Assembly: GCF_016907365.1 (NCBI RefSeq)
Contig: NZ_JAFBBV010000001.1
Location: 2,728,001-2,792,000 of the forward strand
Length of the DNA stretch: 64,000 nucleotides
Source of the DNA: Oerskovia paurometabola
Lineage (GTDB): Bacteria > Actinomycetota > Actinomycetes > Actinomycetales > Cellulomonadaceae
Direction of reading: 5' to 3'
A program made the position numbers and the translations under genes. The notes below the pieces were generated by a model. That model worked only from the letters and a program-made list of their open reading frames with translations. It made no database searches and was not told where the DNA came from. Shown here piece after piece: positions 7,715 through 15,532 of this stretch; position 1 is the first letter of the stretch; the number at the start of each line of letters is the position of its first letter.

Positions 7715-7971
7715 CCCGCCTCGCCACACGGCTCTCCCCCGACGAGGCCGCGGTGGTCGCTCGAAAGCACCGCCAGACGATCTACGTCGCCCTCGAGGAC
7801 GGCACGCTGCACGGCACCCAGCGCGTGAAGCGTGGCCGGTGGCTCATCAAGGAGGCGTGTCTCGATGCGTGGCTCGATGGTGTCGAGTGCGCGGACCGGG
7901 CCGCTGCGGCGGCTGAGGCGGCAGCGTCGAACGTCCTGGCGTTCCCGACGCGGTCGGCGGCGTCGCGATGA
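7711..7971 (+). CDS. excisionase-like MerR-type HTH protein
   Basis: An 86-residue protein that starts inside the previous stop (ATGA). The pattern LSPDEAAVVARKHRQTIYVALEDGTLHGTQRVKRGRWLIKEACLDAWLDG is that of the helix-turn-helix fold used by excisionases and MerR N-termini. It likely bends DNA at the att arms or regulates early genes. It lies far from int, so expression would come with lytic induction. Confidence 0.7.
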   Translation: MTRLATRLSPDEAAVVARKHRQTIYVALEDGTLHGTQRVKRGRWLIKEACLDAWLDGVECADRAAAAAEAAASNVLAFPTRSAASR

Positions 7972-8279
7972 GCGCCGGCGACCTGCAGGTCGTGCCAGCC
8001 GGGAAGTTGGACGACACGTTCGTCGGGACCAAGGCCCTCGTCACCGTCCTCGGCCGTGTCGTCGTCGGCGGCCTGTCCGACGTCGCCCAGTACCTCGAGG
8101 GCGACCCCCGCGACCAGCTCTTCGTCGACCTGGCGAAGCCGGCAGCGGCCCCGCACCTGCGGGAGTCCGAGGCCTCGGTCGCTCTGACCGTGCTGTACCT
8201 CGGCGGGCACCAGGTCGTCCTGGCCGCTGATCACCCGGTCCTCGTCCCCGTACCTGCGTCGGCAACCGCACCCGCGTGA
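7968..8279 (+). CDS. hypothetical early phage protein
   Basis: 103 residues, overlapping both neighbours by 4 bases. Hydrophobic but without a clear membrane helix, and with a Pro/Ala-rich end. No family recognised; the tight coupling in the early operon supports that it is a real gene. Confidence 0.6.
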   Translation: MSAGDLQVVPAGKLDDTFVGTKALVTVLGRVVVGGLSDVAQYLEGDPRDQLFVDLAKPAAAPHLRESEASVALTVLYLGGHQVVLAADHPVLVPVPASATAPA

Positions 8280-8323
8280 GCGCGGCGCCCGCACCCACCT
8301 CGACCCGCACCTGGAGGCTCCCC

Positions 8324-8833
8324 ATGTCCGATCAGACCCAACCCGCGTCGGCCCCGGACCGTCTCGACGGCTTCCTGACCCGCTCGACGCCCACGTCGCT
8401 CGAGCTGATTCTCGGCCACCGGGAGGCCGAGCGCGCGGTCCGTCGCCCTGCCTTCCCCGAGGCGTGGGCCGGGTTCGCAGCTCGGCGCGCCACGGACGAC
8501 GCCTACGACATGATCAGGGCCGAGTCGGTCAACGCGGCCCCGGTGTCGTCCACGACGATGCCCGCGGCGGACTGGTCCGTGTGGGTCCTGACCGAGCACG
8601 ACCTGATCGACCCCGTCGTCCCGATCGTCTGGGACTTCACCGGCGGCGCCTGGCCCAAGATGTGCAACGACCGTCACGGATTCAAGGGCGCCCGCCCGGG
8701 CGTCACGGTGCGCCGCACCTGCACCCGCCGCGCCGAACACCTCGGCCGGCACGCTGCGGCCGCTGGTGGGCGCATCGTCGCCGTCTGGGGCGTCAAGCAC
8801 GACCCGTCGCTCGTGCTCGAGGCGACGGCGTGA
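8324..8833 (+). CDS. hypothetical early phage protein
   Basis: 169 residues. A GTG at 8276 overlaps the previous stop, but the ATG at 8324 (MSDQTQ) has GGAGG 8 bases upstream and is preferred. The body carries WSVWVLTEHDLIDPVVPIVWDF and a basic RRTCTRRAEHLGRH segment. No known domain. It overlaps the next gene as GTGA. Confidence 0.6.
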   Translation: MSDQTQPASAPDRLDGFLTRSTPTSLELILGHREAERAVRRPAFPEAWAGFAARRATDDAYDMIRAESVNAAPVSSTTMPAADWSVWVLTEHDLIDPVVPIVWDFTGGAWPKMCNDRHGFKGARPGVTVRRTCTRRAEHLGRHAAAAGGRIVAVWGVKHDPSLVLEATA

Positions 8834-9171
8834 CCGCCGTCGACGAGGGCCAGGCCCTCAAGACCGAGGGCGTCGCCCGATCGGGCGAGCGGCTGACCGA
8901 CGACCACCGCACGGCGTTCCGCGCGATCGTCGAGGCGATCGAGCCGGGCACCTGGTTCTCGATCAACGACGTCCGCGAGCACCTCGACGCCGCCGAGATC
9001 CCGGCCGCGTCGCGCGCGCACCTGTTCTACGCCGCGTGCAAGGCCGGCCAGATCGACCCCGTGATTTTCAGCGTCGGCGGGCAGGTCGTCGCGCACCAGG
9101 TCCGCTCAACCGGACGGTCCGCGCACAACGCCCGCGTGAACGTCTACGAGCGCATGGGCGCACCGACATGA
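8830..9171 (+). CDS. hypothetical early phage protein, winged-helix-like
   Basis: 113 residues from the overlapping GTG at 8830. The segment TWFSINDVREHLDAAEIPAASRAHLFYAACKAGQI looks like a winged-helix DNA-binding domain, and VGGQVVAHQVRSTGRSAHNARVNVYER like its wing and tail. The function is inferred only from the fold-like pattern. Confidence 0.6.
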   Translation: MTAVDEGQALKTEGVARSGERLTDDHRTAFRAIVEAIEPGTWFSINDVREHLDAAEIPAASRAHLFYAACKAGQIDPVIFSVGGQVVAHQVRSTGRSAHNARVNVYERMGAPT

Positions 9172-9455
9172 GCCGCGGCCCGGTTCGTTGCGGTGACGAC
9201 GGCCGTCCCGGGTGCGGCGAGCGGATCGAGCTCGTGCGGATCATCGCGACCGAGCCCCGCAAGGGCGCGACCGTCCCGCTGAACGTGACCTACGACCCGG
9301 GCTGTGGCATCGCCCCCTCGCACGCCACCGACCGCCGCCGCACCATCTGCCGGCCTCTCGGACGCCGCGAGGAACCCGCCTCGTCCGAGTACCCCGCGCT
9401 CATCCATTACGCCACCTGTACCGTCCGCACCCGCACCCTGAAGGACACGCCATGA
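9168..9455 (+). CDS. hypothetical phage protein with Cys motifs
   Basis: 95 residues, starting at an overlapping ATGA. Cysteines at CGDDGRPGCG, PGCGIAPSH and RRTIC suggest a metal-binding fold. No family recognised. Confidence 0.55.
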   Translation: MSRGPVRCGDDGRPGCGERIELVRIIATEPRKGATVPLNVTYDPGCGIAPSHATDRRRTICRPLGRREEPASSEYPALIHYATCTVRTRTLKDTP

Positions 9456-10957
9456 GCCCCGTGTACGCCGCCGACGGCGGCCCTAAGACTAAGACTCGCA
9501 CCCAGGTGCCCGCTCTCTCCGCAGTGCCCGACGGTGGGCCGGCGCTCGCGGCCCTGACCGGCGCGGCACCCGCCCACCACGGGCCCGAGCGCCTGCAGGT
9601 CTGGCCCGGAGATCTCGTCGTCGACGAGAACATCCGCAAGGACACCCGGCTCACCGAGGACTTCCTCGCGAGCCTGACCGAGCACGGGCTACTCGTCCCG
9701 ATCCAGGTCCGCCGTGACCCGCTCGGCCAGCTCCTAGTCGTCGACGGCCAGCGTCGCACCCTCGGTGCCCTGCAGGTCGGTCTGCCCCTGGTCGACGTCG
9801 TCGTGCTCGACGGCATCGGCGACGACGAGGCCCGCCTGACCGCGCAGTACGTCATCAACGAACAGCGCGCCGCTCTGACGACGAAGGAGCGCGTCGACGC
9901 CGTCCAGCAGCTCTCGCTCTTCGGCCGCTCCCCAGCCACGATCAAGCGCAAGCTCGGCATCCCCAAGGACCAGGTCGAGGCCGCCCTGGCGCTCGCGGCC
10001 ACACCCACCGTCACGGCCACGCTCGCGGAGCACCATGTCGAGGACCTCGTCGCTGGCGCCGTCATCGCCGAGTTCGCTGACGACCCCGCCGTCGTCGCCG
10101 AGCTCGCCGAAGTCGCAGCGACCGATCCCGGACGCCTGGCACATCGCGCCGAGTCGGTCCGGCAGGACCGTGCGCTCGAGGCAGCCAAGGCCGTGGTGCG
10201 CGCCGAGCTCACCGCGGCCGGGGTCGCCGTCCTCGAGGAGCGCCCGCGCTACGACGACCGGTCCACCCTCAGCCTGGGCGACCTCACGGACAAGCCCGGC
10301 GCGACCGCCTACTCAGGTCCCGCCATCAGCCCGGACAAGCACGCATCCTGCCCCGGGCACGCCGCGGTTGTCAGCTCCACCTACGACCACTCGATCAACA
10401 AGCACCGCCCCCACGCCCTGTACTACTGCACCGACTGGAAGAGCAACGGCCACCACAAGCGCTCCGCGGCGAACACCGCCGGCGCCGCGACCGGCCCCCA
10501 GTCCGACGAGAAGAAGGCCGAGCGTCGCCAGCTCATCACCGACAACAAGGCCGCCGACGCCGCCGAGGTCGTGCGCCTCGCGTGGATCGCCGAGTTCCTA
10601 CAGCGCACCACCATGCCCGCCGACGCACCCCTTTACGTCGGCCGCATCCTCGCCCTGCGCACCAGCGCCGACGGCGGCAACCACGCCAAGGCCCGCGAGT
10701 ACCTGTGGCCCAAGAAGCCCGCGGCCACCGGCACCGACATCGCCGAGCGCCTCACCACTCCCGCCCTCGCGACGCGCTACCTCGTGGCGCTCGCGGCCGC
10801 ATCCGTCGAGGAGGTCATGCCCCGCGACTTCCACCGCGGCGACTACTGGGCCCACCTCCACGTCGCGCACCTGACCACGCTCCGCTCGTGGGGGTACGAG
10901 CTTGCCGACGTCGAGGCAGCGTTCCTCGAGGCCCAGACCGCGAAAGCGGCCGCCTGA
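9452..10957 (+). CDS. ParB/Spo0J-like phage protein
   Basis: 501 residues from the overlapping ATG at 9452. The N-terminal domain at about 50-150 is ParB-like: LVVDENIRKDT, LTEHGLLVPIQVRRD, LLVVDGQRRTLGALQVG. An HTH-like helix pair then follows (TTKERVDAVQQLSLFGRSPATIKRKLGI). A long C-terminal extension of unknown role includes a His/Cys patch (PDKHASCPGH, ALYYCTDWKSNGHHK). Such proteins occur in phage early regions and may act in regulation or segregation. It is the largest early gene. Confidence 0.75.
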   Translation: MSPVYAADGGPKTKTRTQVPALSAVPDGGPALAALTGAAPAHHGPERLQVWPGDLVVDENIRKDTRLTEDFLASLTEHGLLVPIQVRRDPLGQLLVVDGQRRTLGALQVGLPLVDVVVLDGIGDDEARLTAQYVINEQRAALTTKERVDAVQQLSLFGRSPATIKRKLGIPKDQVEAALALAATPTVTATLAEHHVEDLVAGAVIAEFADDPAVVAELAEVAATDPGRLAHRAESVRQDRALEAAKAVVRAELTAAGVAVLEERPRYDDRSTLSLGDLTDKPGATAYSGPAISPDKHASCPGHAAVVSSTYDHSINKHRPHALYYCTDWKSNGHHKRSAANTAGAATGPQSDEKKAERRQLITDNKAADAAEVVRLAWIAEFLQRTTMPADAPLYVGRILALRTSADGGNHAKAREYLWPKKPAATGTDIAERLTTPALATRYLVALAAASVEEVMPRDFHRGDYWAHLHVAHLTTLRSWGYELADVEAAFLEAQTAKAAA

Positions 10958-11184
10958 TGCGCGCCGTCGGGAACGTCCTGGCCGGTGGGAACCCGGCCAC
11001 GCCCTCGCTTGGCCTGCCGATGGGCGAGCGCGAGGACCTCGAGGTCGTGCGCGCTCGCCACGAGGCCAAGCGGACCCGCGCCGCGGGCCCGTGGGCGTTC
11101 GCGTCGACGTCGTCCGCTCGAGTACTCGGCGACGCCCTAATCGACGAGCAGCGCACCGCCCGACTCTTCGAAGGTGCCTCGTGA
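10957..11184 (+). CDS. hypothetical early phage protein
   Basis: 75 residues. The ATG overlaps the previous stop (TGATG). Charged middle (GEREDLEVVRARHEAKRTRAAGPW), no known domain. Confidence 0.55.
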   Translation: MRAVGNVLAGGNPATPSLGLPMGEREDLEVVRARHEAKRTRAAGPWAFASTSSARVLGDALIDEQRTARLFEGAS

Positions 11185-11402
11185 ACCGCGCCGTGCTCGC
11201 GGCCGAGCTCACGGCCGATGTCGCGACCCCGACCGGGATCTACACCCCCGGTACCCCGATCGTCCTCGTTCAGCGGCGCGGCCCCCGCGCCCTGGTCTGC
11301 CTCGACCTCGGCAACCACCCTGCCGACCGCTGCCACGCCGCCTTGGTACCCGTTGGAGCGGTGCGCGTCATCGTGGCTCCGGCGAGCGAGGCCGTCGCGT
11401 GA
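11181..11402 (+). CDS. hypothetical early phage protein
   Basis: 73 residues from a GTG that overlaps the previous stop. A beta-rich pattern (GIYTPGTPIVLVQRRGPRALVCLDLG) suggests a small barrel. No family recognised. Confidence 0.5.
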   Translation: MNRAVLAAELTADVATPTGIYTPGTPIVLVQRRGPRALVCLDLGNHPADRCHAALVPVGAVRVIVAPASEAVA

Positions 11403-11833
11403 CGGCCCACTCGATCGAGATCCCGCACGCCCTGTGGCCCGGCGACCTCCTGAACATGAACGCCCTGCGCGGGCAGACCAAGGTCTTCGGCCGCCGAGCC
11501 CGCCCCTGGCGTGCGCTCGGCGCCGAGCTCGGGAAGAGGACGATCGCGCTGCCTCGCCCGTTCCTCGTCCCGGTCCAGATCCGCGCCGAGTTCCGCTTCC
11601 CGACGAACCACCGCCGCGACACCGGCAACCTCTACCCCACCGTCAAGGCCCTCGTCGACGGCCTCGTCGACGCCGGCGTCCTCGTCGACGACTGCGACGG
11701 CCTCCTCGAAGGCCCCTACCCCGTGCGCACCTACCCCAACGGGCCCCTGCGCATCCGCCTCCTCCTGACCCCGATCAACCCGACCGACGTCGGCCGCGAG
11801 CACCCAACCACCCAAGGAGCCCTGACCGCATGA
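11399..11833 (+). CDS. RusA-type Holliday junction resolvase
   Basis: 144 residues from an overlapping GTG. The RusA signature is clear: HRRDTGNLYPTVKALVDGLVDAGVLVDD, with acidic residues at D74, D87 and D97/D98 and the conserved Asn77 and Lys83. RusA enzymes resolve Holliday junctions and branched replication forms before packaging. It lies among early replication genes, as is usual. Confidence 0.85.
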   Translation: MTAHSIEIPHALWPGDLLNMNALRGQTKVFGRRARPWRALGAELGKRTIALPRPFLVPVQIRAEFRFPTNHRRDTGNLYPTVKALVDGLVDAGVLVDDCDGLLEGPYPVRTYPNGPLRIRLLLTPINPTDVGREHPTTQGALTA

Positions 11834-12033
11834 CCGCACCCCAGCCCCGACGTCGCACGGCCCGCCACCGCGCCACGCCCAGCCCCGTCGGAGGCATCAT
11901 CGCCCTCATCCTCATCGTGGCGCTCGCGGCCATCGCGTCCGCGTTGGTCAAGGTTGACCCCCACAACCTTGACCAGTCGGCGCCCAGCTCCAGGTTCTCG
12001 GCGGAAGCCGGCCTGACCGGTGGTGCGCGATGA
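11830..12033 (+). CDS. small single-pass membrane protein
   Basis: 67 residues: a basic N-terminus (RRRTARHRAT), one transmembrane helix at about 21-41 (GGIIALILIVALAAIASALV) and a short polar tail. It overlaps both neighbours. The role is unknown. Confidence 0.6.
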   Translation: MTAPQPRRRTARHRATPSPVGGIIALILIVALAAIASALVKVDPHNLDQSAPSSRFSAEAGLTGGAR

Positions 12034-12701
12034 CCGCTCCTTTGGTGTTCCTCGACATCGAGACGACCGGCCTCAGTCTCGACGCGGACATCTGGGAGTT
12101 CGCCGGTATCCGCCGTGACCCCGACGGGACCGAGATCGAGCTGCACCTGTTCATCGAGCACGACGAGGACAAGTGCCGCCACCTGCCTGAGTCGTTCCGC
12201 GCCGACCACCTTGCTCGCTTCCCTGGGCACCACCAGGAGGAGCGCAAGCGCAGGGCCGCGCACCGGATCTTCGACTTCCTGTGCTCGGACGGTGAGCCCG
12301 TCCACGTCGTGGGGGCGGTGCCGAACTTCGACACCGAGCGGATCTCTCGCCTGCTCCGCGCCGAGATCGGCCCCCACGTCCGCGACCCGTGGCACTACCA
12401 CCTGATCGACGTCGAGAGCCTCGCCGTCGGCTACCTCGCCGCGATGCCTCCGCGCCTTCTCGCCGGCGCTAGCGACGCCCCACTCGCCGCCGAGCTGGGA
12501 CGAGCTGTGCTCTCTGGCCAGCCGCTGCTCGTCGGCGCCCTGTCCGCACCCGAGCGCCCCGCGCTCGCTCCGCCGTGGGACTCCGACGATCTCTCCCGCG
12601 CGATCGGCGTCGAGCCCCCCACGACCGAGCGGCACACCGCCATGGGCGACGCCCGCTGGGCCCGCGACATCTACGACCAAGTGATGGGAACGAACCGATG
12701 A
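12030..12701 (+). CDS. DnaQ-like 3'-5' exonuclease (DEDDh)
   Basis: 223 residues. Exo I motif FLDIETTGL (D9, E11), Exo II around GAVPNFDTERISRLL, and Exo III HTAMGDARWARDIY with the catalytic His and Asp. The family is the epsilon/DnaQ-like proofreading or processing exonucleases. It likely acts in phage DNA replication or recombination with the nearby RusA. Confidence 0.8.
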   Translation: MTAPLVFLDIETTGLSLDADIWEFAGIRRDPDGTEIELHLFIEHDEDKCRHLPESFRADHLARFPGHHQEERKRRAAHRIFDFLCSDGEPVHVVGAVPNFDTERISRLLRAEIGPHVRDPWHYHLIDVESLAVGYLAAMPPRLLAGASDAPLAAELGRAVLSGQPLLVGALSAPERPALAPPWDSDDLSRAIGVEPPTTERHTAMGDARWARDIYDQVMGTNR

Positions 12702-13969
12702 CCGACGACTTCCAGACACTTACCCGGGCCCAGGTCGACGACGCTCCCGTGAAGACCGTCGTGCGCCTGGTCGGGACCTGGCGGAGCGAGGTCGGGATCA
12801 AGATCGACACGGCAAACGGCACGTCGATGGGCCGCTGGCTCACCACATCTGGCATGGCCACCGACTTCATGATCGCCCATGCCGGCGCTGTCCTCTTGGT
12901 CCCGGCCGCCGCGGCGCTATCCAAGGATGTGCCCCCAACCTTGGACACTGGCGCCGCCAACACAGGGTTGCGCACCGCCCTCGCCAAGCTCAAGACCGCG
13001 ATGCTTGGCACGACCGACGGCGACCTGATCGACCCCGACTCCGAGATCCCTGCCGGCGAGATGTACCGGCTCGCAGCGGAGGCCCTGCCGTCGATCCTCG
13101 CTGACGCCCTGCTCGCCGCTCACCCGGCACCCGAGACGAAGCACCGCGTGGATCCCGAGTGGATCAAGGCTCAGCGCGACCAGGGTTGGCCCGACATGCA
13201 CCCCGAGGACTACTGCCACCGCTGCGGGGCCCGGAACGACATCAACTGGTGCGCGAGCGCGGAGGACTGGCAGACCGCGACTGCCGCCTGGGCGGCCGAG
13301 ACCGGGCGCGAGGGCATCTGCTGCGTTCCGTGCTTCATCCAGATGCACCGCGAGGCGACCGGGCGCGATGTGACCTGGGTCCCGACCCCGTGGCGCGGCT
13401 CGTGGGATCTCCACGCCGCTCACCCAGCACCCGCCCCTGTGTCCGCCACCCGCCGCGAGGCCGAGCGCCTGGGCGCCAAGTACCGCGTCGAGCGCACGTC
13501 CGACCCGACCGGCAAGCACGAGGAGTGCGGGTACTTCGTGCTCGACCCGCGACACGACCCGCACGCCGTCACCGCGATCCGGGCGTACAGCGCGGCGGTC
13601 CGGTCCGAGCGCCCCGGGCTGGCCGACGACCTCGACGCCTGGGTAGGCGTCCCGGTGTCCGACGCCCGACGCGAGGACGACGAGCTCGTGGAGACCGTCG
13701 CACGAGCCCTGTCCGATGACTGGAACCCCGACCGCGATCCGGTGCTGACAGCGATGTTCCGGGACTACGCACAGACGGCCGTGACCACCGTGCTGGCCGT
13801 GTTCCCTGCCCCGCCCGTGGTGGACGAAGCGGAGATCGACGCCGTCGTCGCCCTGGCAGCCCGCGAGATGCTCACGCCCGGGTCGACGTTCCTGTTGCCG
13901 CACGAGCGCGCGATGGTCCACCACGTAGGACGGGCCGTCGCCGCCCACCTGAGAGGAGCAAGCCGATGA
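12698..13969 (+). CDS. hypothetical phage protein with Cys4-like cluster
   Basis: 423 residues. A central cluster CHRCGARNDINWC and CCVPC suggests bound zinc. The N-terminal part (VVRLVGTWRSEVGIKIDTANG) and the C-terminal DEAEIDAVVALAAREML are not recognised. The ATG overlaps the previous stop. Repetitive helper segments (AAHPAPE, AAHPAPA) flank the Cys cluster. Confidence 0.6.
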   Translation: MTDDFQTLTRAQVDDAPVKTVVRLVGTWRSEVGIKIDTANGTSMGRWLTTSGMATDFMIAHAGAVLLVPAAAALSKDVPPTLDTGAANTGLRTALAKLKTAMLGTTDGDLIDPDSEIPAGEMYRLAAEALPSILADALLAAHPAPETKHRVDPEWIKAQRDQGWPDMHPEDYCHRCGARNDINWCASAEDWQTATAAWAAETGREGICCVPCFIQMHREATGRDVTWVPTPWRGSWDLHAAHPAPAPVSATRREAERLGAKYRVERTSDPTGKHEECGYFVLDPRHDPHAVTAIRAYSAAVRSERPGLADDLDAWVGVPVSDARREDDELVETVARALSDDWNPDRDPVLTAMFRDYAQTAVTTVLAVFPAPPVVDEAEIDAVVALAAREMLTPGSTFLLPHERAMVHHVGRAVAAHLRGASR

Positions 13970-14292
13970 CCGCCCCCATCGACCGCGCGGGCGCCGCGAT
14001 CGAGAGCACGATCCGGTCCCACACCGACCCGACCGAGATCGCGCCCGGCATCTCGGCACCCTACTTCGGCGCGACCATGCCCGACCTCGCCCGAGCCGCG
14101 TTCGACTCGATCGACGTCGCCGAGCTCGCGCGCGGTATCGACCCTGAGGCGTTCGAGGAGCACGCGATCGAGGCCCGACAGCCGCTCGCCGCGATCCAGT
14201 GGGCCGCCCGCCGGAAGATCGCGCTTGACCATGCCGGGGCCGCCAAGGTGCATCTCACGACCCCTCCGGCGCTCGCGGCTGGTGCCGGGTGA
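13966..14292 (+). CDS. hypothetical early phage protein
   Basis: 108 residues, ATGA overlap. Mostly helical and acidic in the middle (RAAFDSIDVAELARGIDPEAFEEHAIEARQP). No family recognised. Confidence 0.55.
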   Translation: MTAPIDRAGAAIESTIRSHTDPTEIAPGISAPYFGATMPDLARAAFDSIDVAELARGIDPEAFEEHAIEARQPLAAIQWAARRKIALDHAGAAKVHLTTPPALAAGAG

Positions 14293-14480
14293 GCAAGCCG
14301 AAGGTGCCGCCGATCGAGTCCGTGGCCCTGTGGTGCGCGACCTGCCACGCGCTCGTGACCTACCGGTGCTGGGTCGACGAGCAGGGCGCCGCTCACGTGC
14401 GCCCGAGCCTGTTCGCCGAGCACCGTGCGATCCACGCCGAGGAGGTGACCCCAGATGCCCGAGAGGTGCCCGTCGTGTGA
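14289..14480 (+). CDS. small Cys/His protein
   Basis: 63 residues from an overlapping GTG. CATCHALVTYRCW and HRAIH give a C2-CH-type metal-site pattern. Small zinc-finger-like proteins of this kind are common in actinophage early regions; the role is unknown. Confidence 0.55.
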   Translation: MSKPKVPPIESVALWCATCHALVTYRCWVDEQGAAHVRPSLFAEHRAIHAEEVTPDAREVPVV

Positions 14481-14526
14481 CGGACTGATTAACCCGCAGA
14501 CCGGCGAGTGTCGCTGCTCCGACTGA
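14455..14526 (+). CDS. 23-residue zinc-ribbon-like miniprotein
   Basis: A short ORF (MPERCPSCDGLINPQTGECR and three more residues) with a CPSC pair and a CxC pair, the spacing of a one-knuckle zinc ribbon. The ATG has GAGGAGGT about 8 bases upstream, one of the stronger ribosome sites in this operon, and overlaps the previous gene by 26 bases. Too short for most gene callers. That it is translated is inferred. Confidence 0.45.
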   Translation: MPERCPSCDGLINPQTGECRCSD

Positions 14527-14562
14527 CCCGCCCCGCCTGAGACGCGAAGGACCGCCCCCCGC

Positions 14563-14899
14563 ATGAGCTCCGTGTACATCCCGCCGCTGGCGATGACCTA
14601 CGTCGTCGTCTGGGACGACCTCGGCATCGTCAAGGTCGGCCGCGCCTGGAAGCAGAACCGGCTGCGTCGCCTGACCTCGACCGGTGGCCGGGTTGTCGCG
14701 CTGTGGCGCGAGAGCCCGGCCGGGTTCGAGCGGTATGCGCTGCGTGAGCTCGCGACAGGGTTCGAGCGGGCGTTCGACAGCGAGGCCGCGGCCGAGGGCG
14801 TGCTGCCCGGCCGTCGGGGCTGGACCGAGTGCTACCGCGTTGCCGCGGCCGAGATGTCGGCTGCGTTGAGACTGATCTTTCGAGGAGTTGCCAGGTATG
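14563..14899 (+). CDS. GIY-YIG/T5orf172-like ORF lacking its own stop
   Basis: The first about 105 codons look coding: MTYVVVWDDLGIVKVG, then NRLRRLTSTGGRVVALWR and FERYALRELATGFERAF, resembling small GIY-YIG or T5orf172-type nuclease domains. No in-frame stop occurs before the next gene starts at 14897; the frame stays open to 16443 and joins the zinc-ribbon gene there. Plus-one-frame stops lie at 14867 and 14873, and a TGA overlapping the next ATG (14898) is in the third frame. A lost base, programmed frameshift or real readthrough could explain it. The end given here is approximate. Confidence 0.45.
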
Positions 14900-15532
14900 A
14901 GCGTGACCAGACGTCAGCGGAAGATCCCGCCCGTGATGTTCGACGACGAGACACTGATGGAGCTCACGACCGAGCAGCGTCAGACCGGGCTCGGGCTGTA
15001 CTTCATCGCGGACGACCACGGGCGGGGCTCCGCGACGCCGGCCCGGGTCCGCAGCGACCTGTGGCCGCTGTCGGAGACGATCACGAACGACTCGATCGTC
15101 GAGCACCTCGACTGGCTCGACCAGGCGGGCTTCATCCAGCTCTACGAGGCCGAGGGCCGGACGTACTTCGCGATCCTCGACTGGCCCTCGCAGGACCACC
15201 CGACCGCGTCGAAGATCCCGTCGCCGCCTCCCCGCCAGACCCACGTGACCGCCTCTCGAAGTCCTCTAGAGGTCCTCGGGGTAGAGGAGAGGGAGAGAGA
15301 AGAGAGAGCGAGAGGGAGAGAGGGAGAGAGGGAGTGGGTGCGAGAGGGCGAGCAGGGAGAGGCCCCCATCCCGCGCACGCCCGACCCGACCTCACCCTTC
15401 TGCCCCAAGCACCAGCCCTACGGCACCGATCGCAAGTGCGGGGCCTGCGGCCGTGCCCGCCTTGCTCACCAGGTCTGGCTCAACCAGAGCACCGAGGACG
15501 CCGCTGCCGACCTCGACGACCCCGCAGCATGA
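14897..15532 (+). CDS. phage replication protein, N-terminal wHTH
   Basis: 211 residues. The N-terminal 110 match the wHTH of phage replication-initiation proteins: PPVMFDDETLMELTTEQRQTGLGLYFIADDHGRG, then a helix EHLDWLDQAGFIQLYEAEGRTYFAILDWPSQDHP. A low-complexity Glu/Arg linker encoded by a purine tract (15281-15362) leads to a small Cys cluster (FCPKHQPY, CGACGRARL). The ATG at 14897 follows GAGGAG. Lambda O also carries its origin inside the linker-coding DNA, so the purine tract is a candidate origin. Confidence 0.72.
   Translation: MSVTRRQRKIPPVMFDDETLMELTTEQRQTGLGLYFIADDHGRGSATPARVRSDLWPLSETITNDSIVEHLDWLDQAGFIQLYEAEGRTYFAILDWPSQDHPTASKIPSPPPRQTHVTASRSPLEVLGVEEREREERARGREGEREWVREGEQGEAPIPRTPDPTSPFCPKHQPYGTDRKCGACGRARLAHQVWLNQSTEDAAADLDDPAA
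15281..15362. repeat. purine-rich (GA)n low-complexity tract
   Basis: About 80 bases almost entirely G and A on the plus strand, preceded by a 10-bp palindrome CCTCTAGAGG (15263-15272). It codes for an Arg/Glu run inside the replication gene. It stands out sharply from the surrounding codon-biased DNA. Confidence 0.8.
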
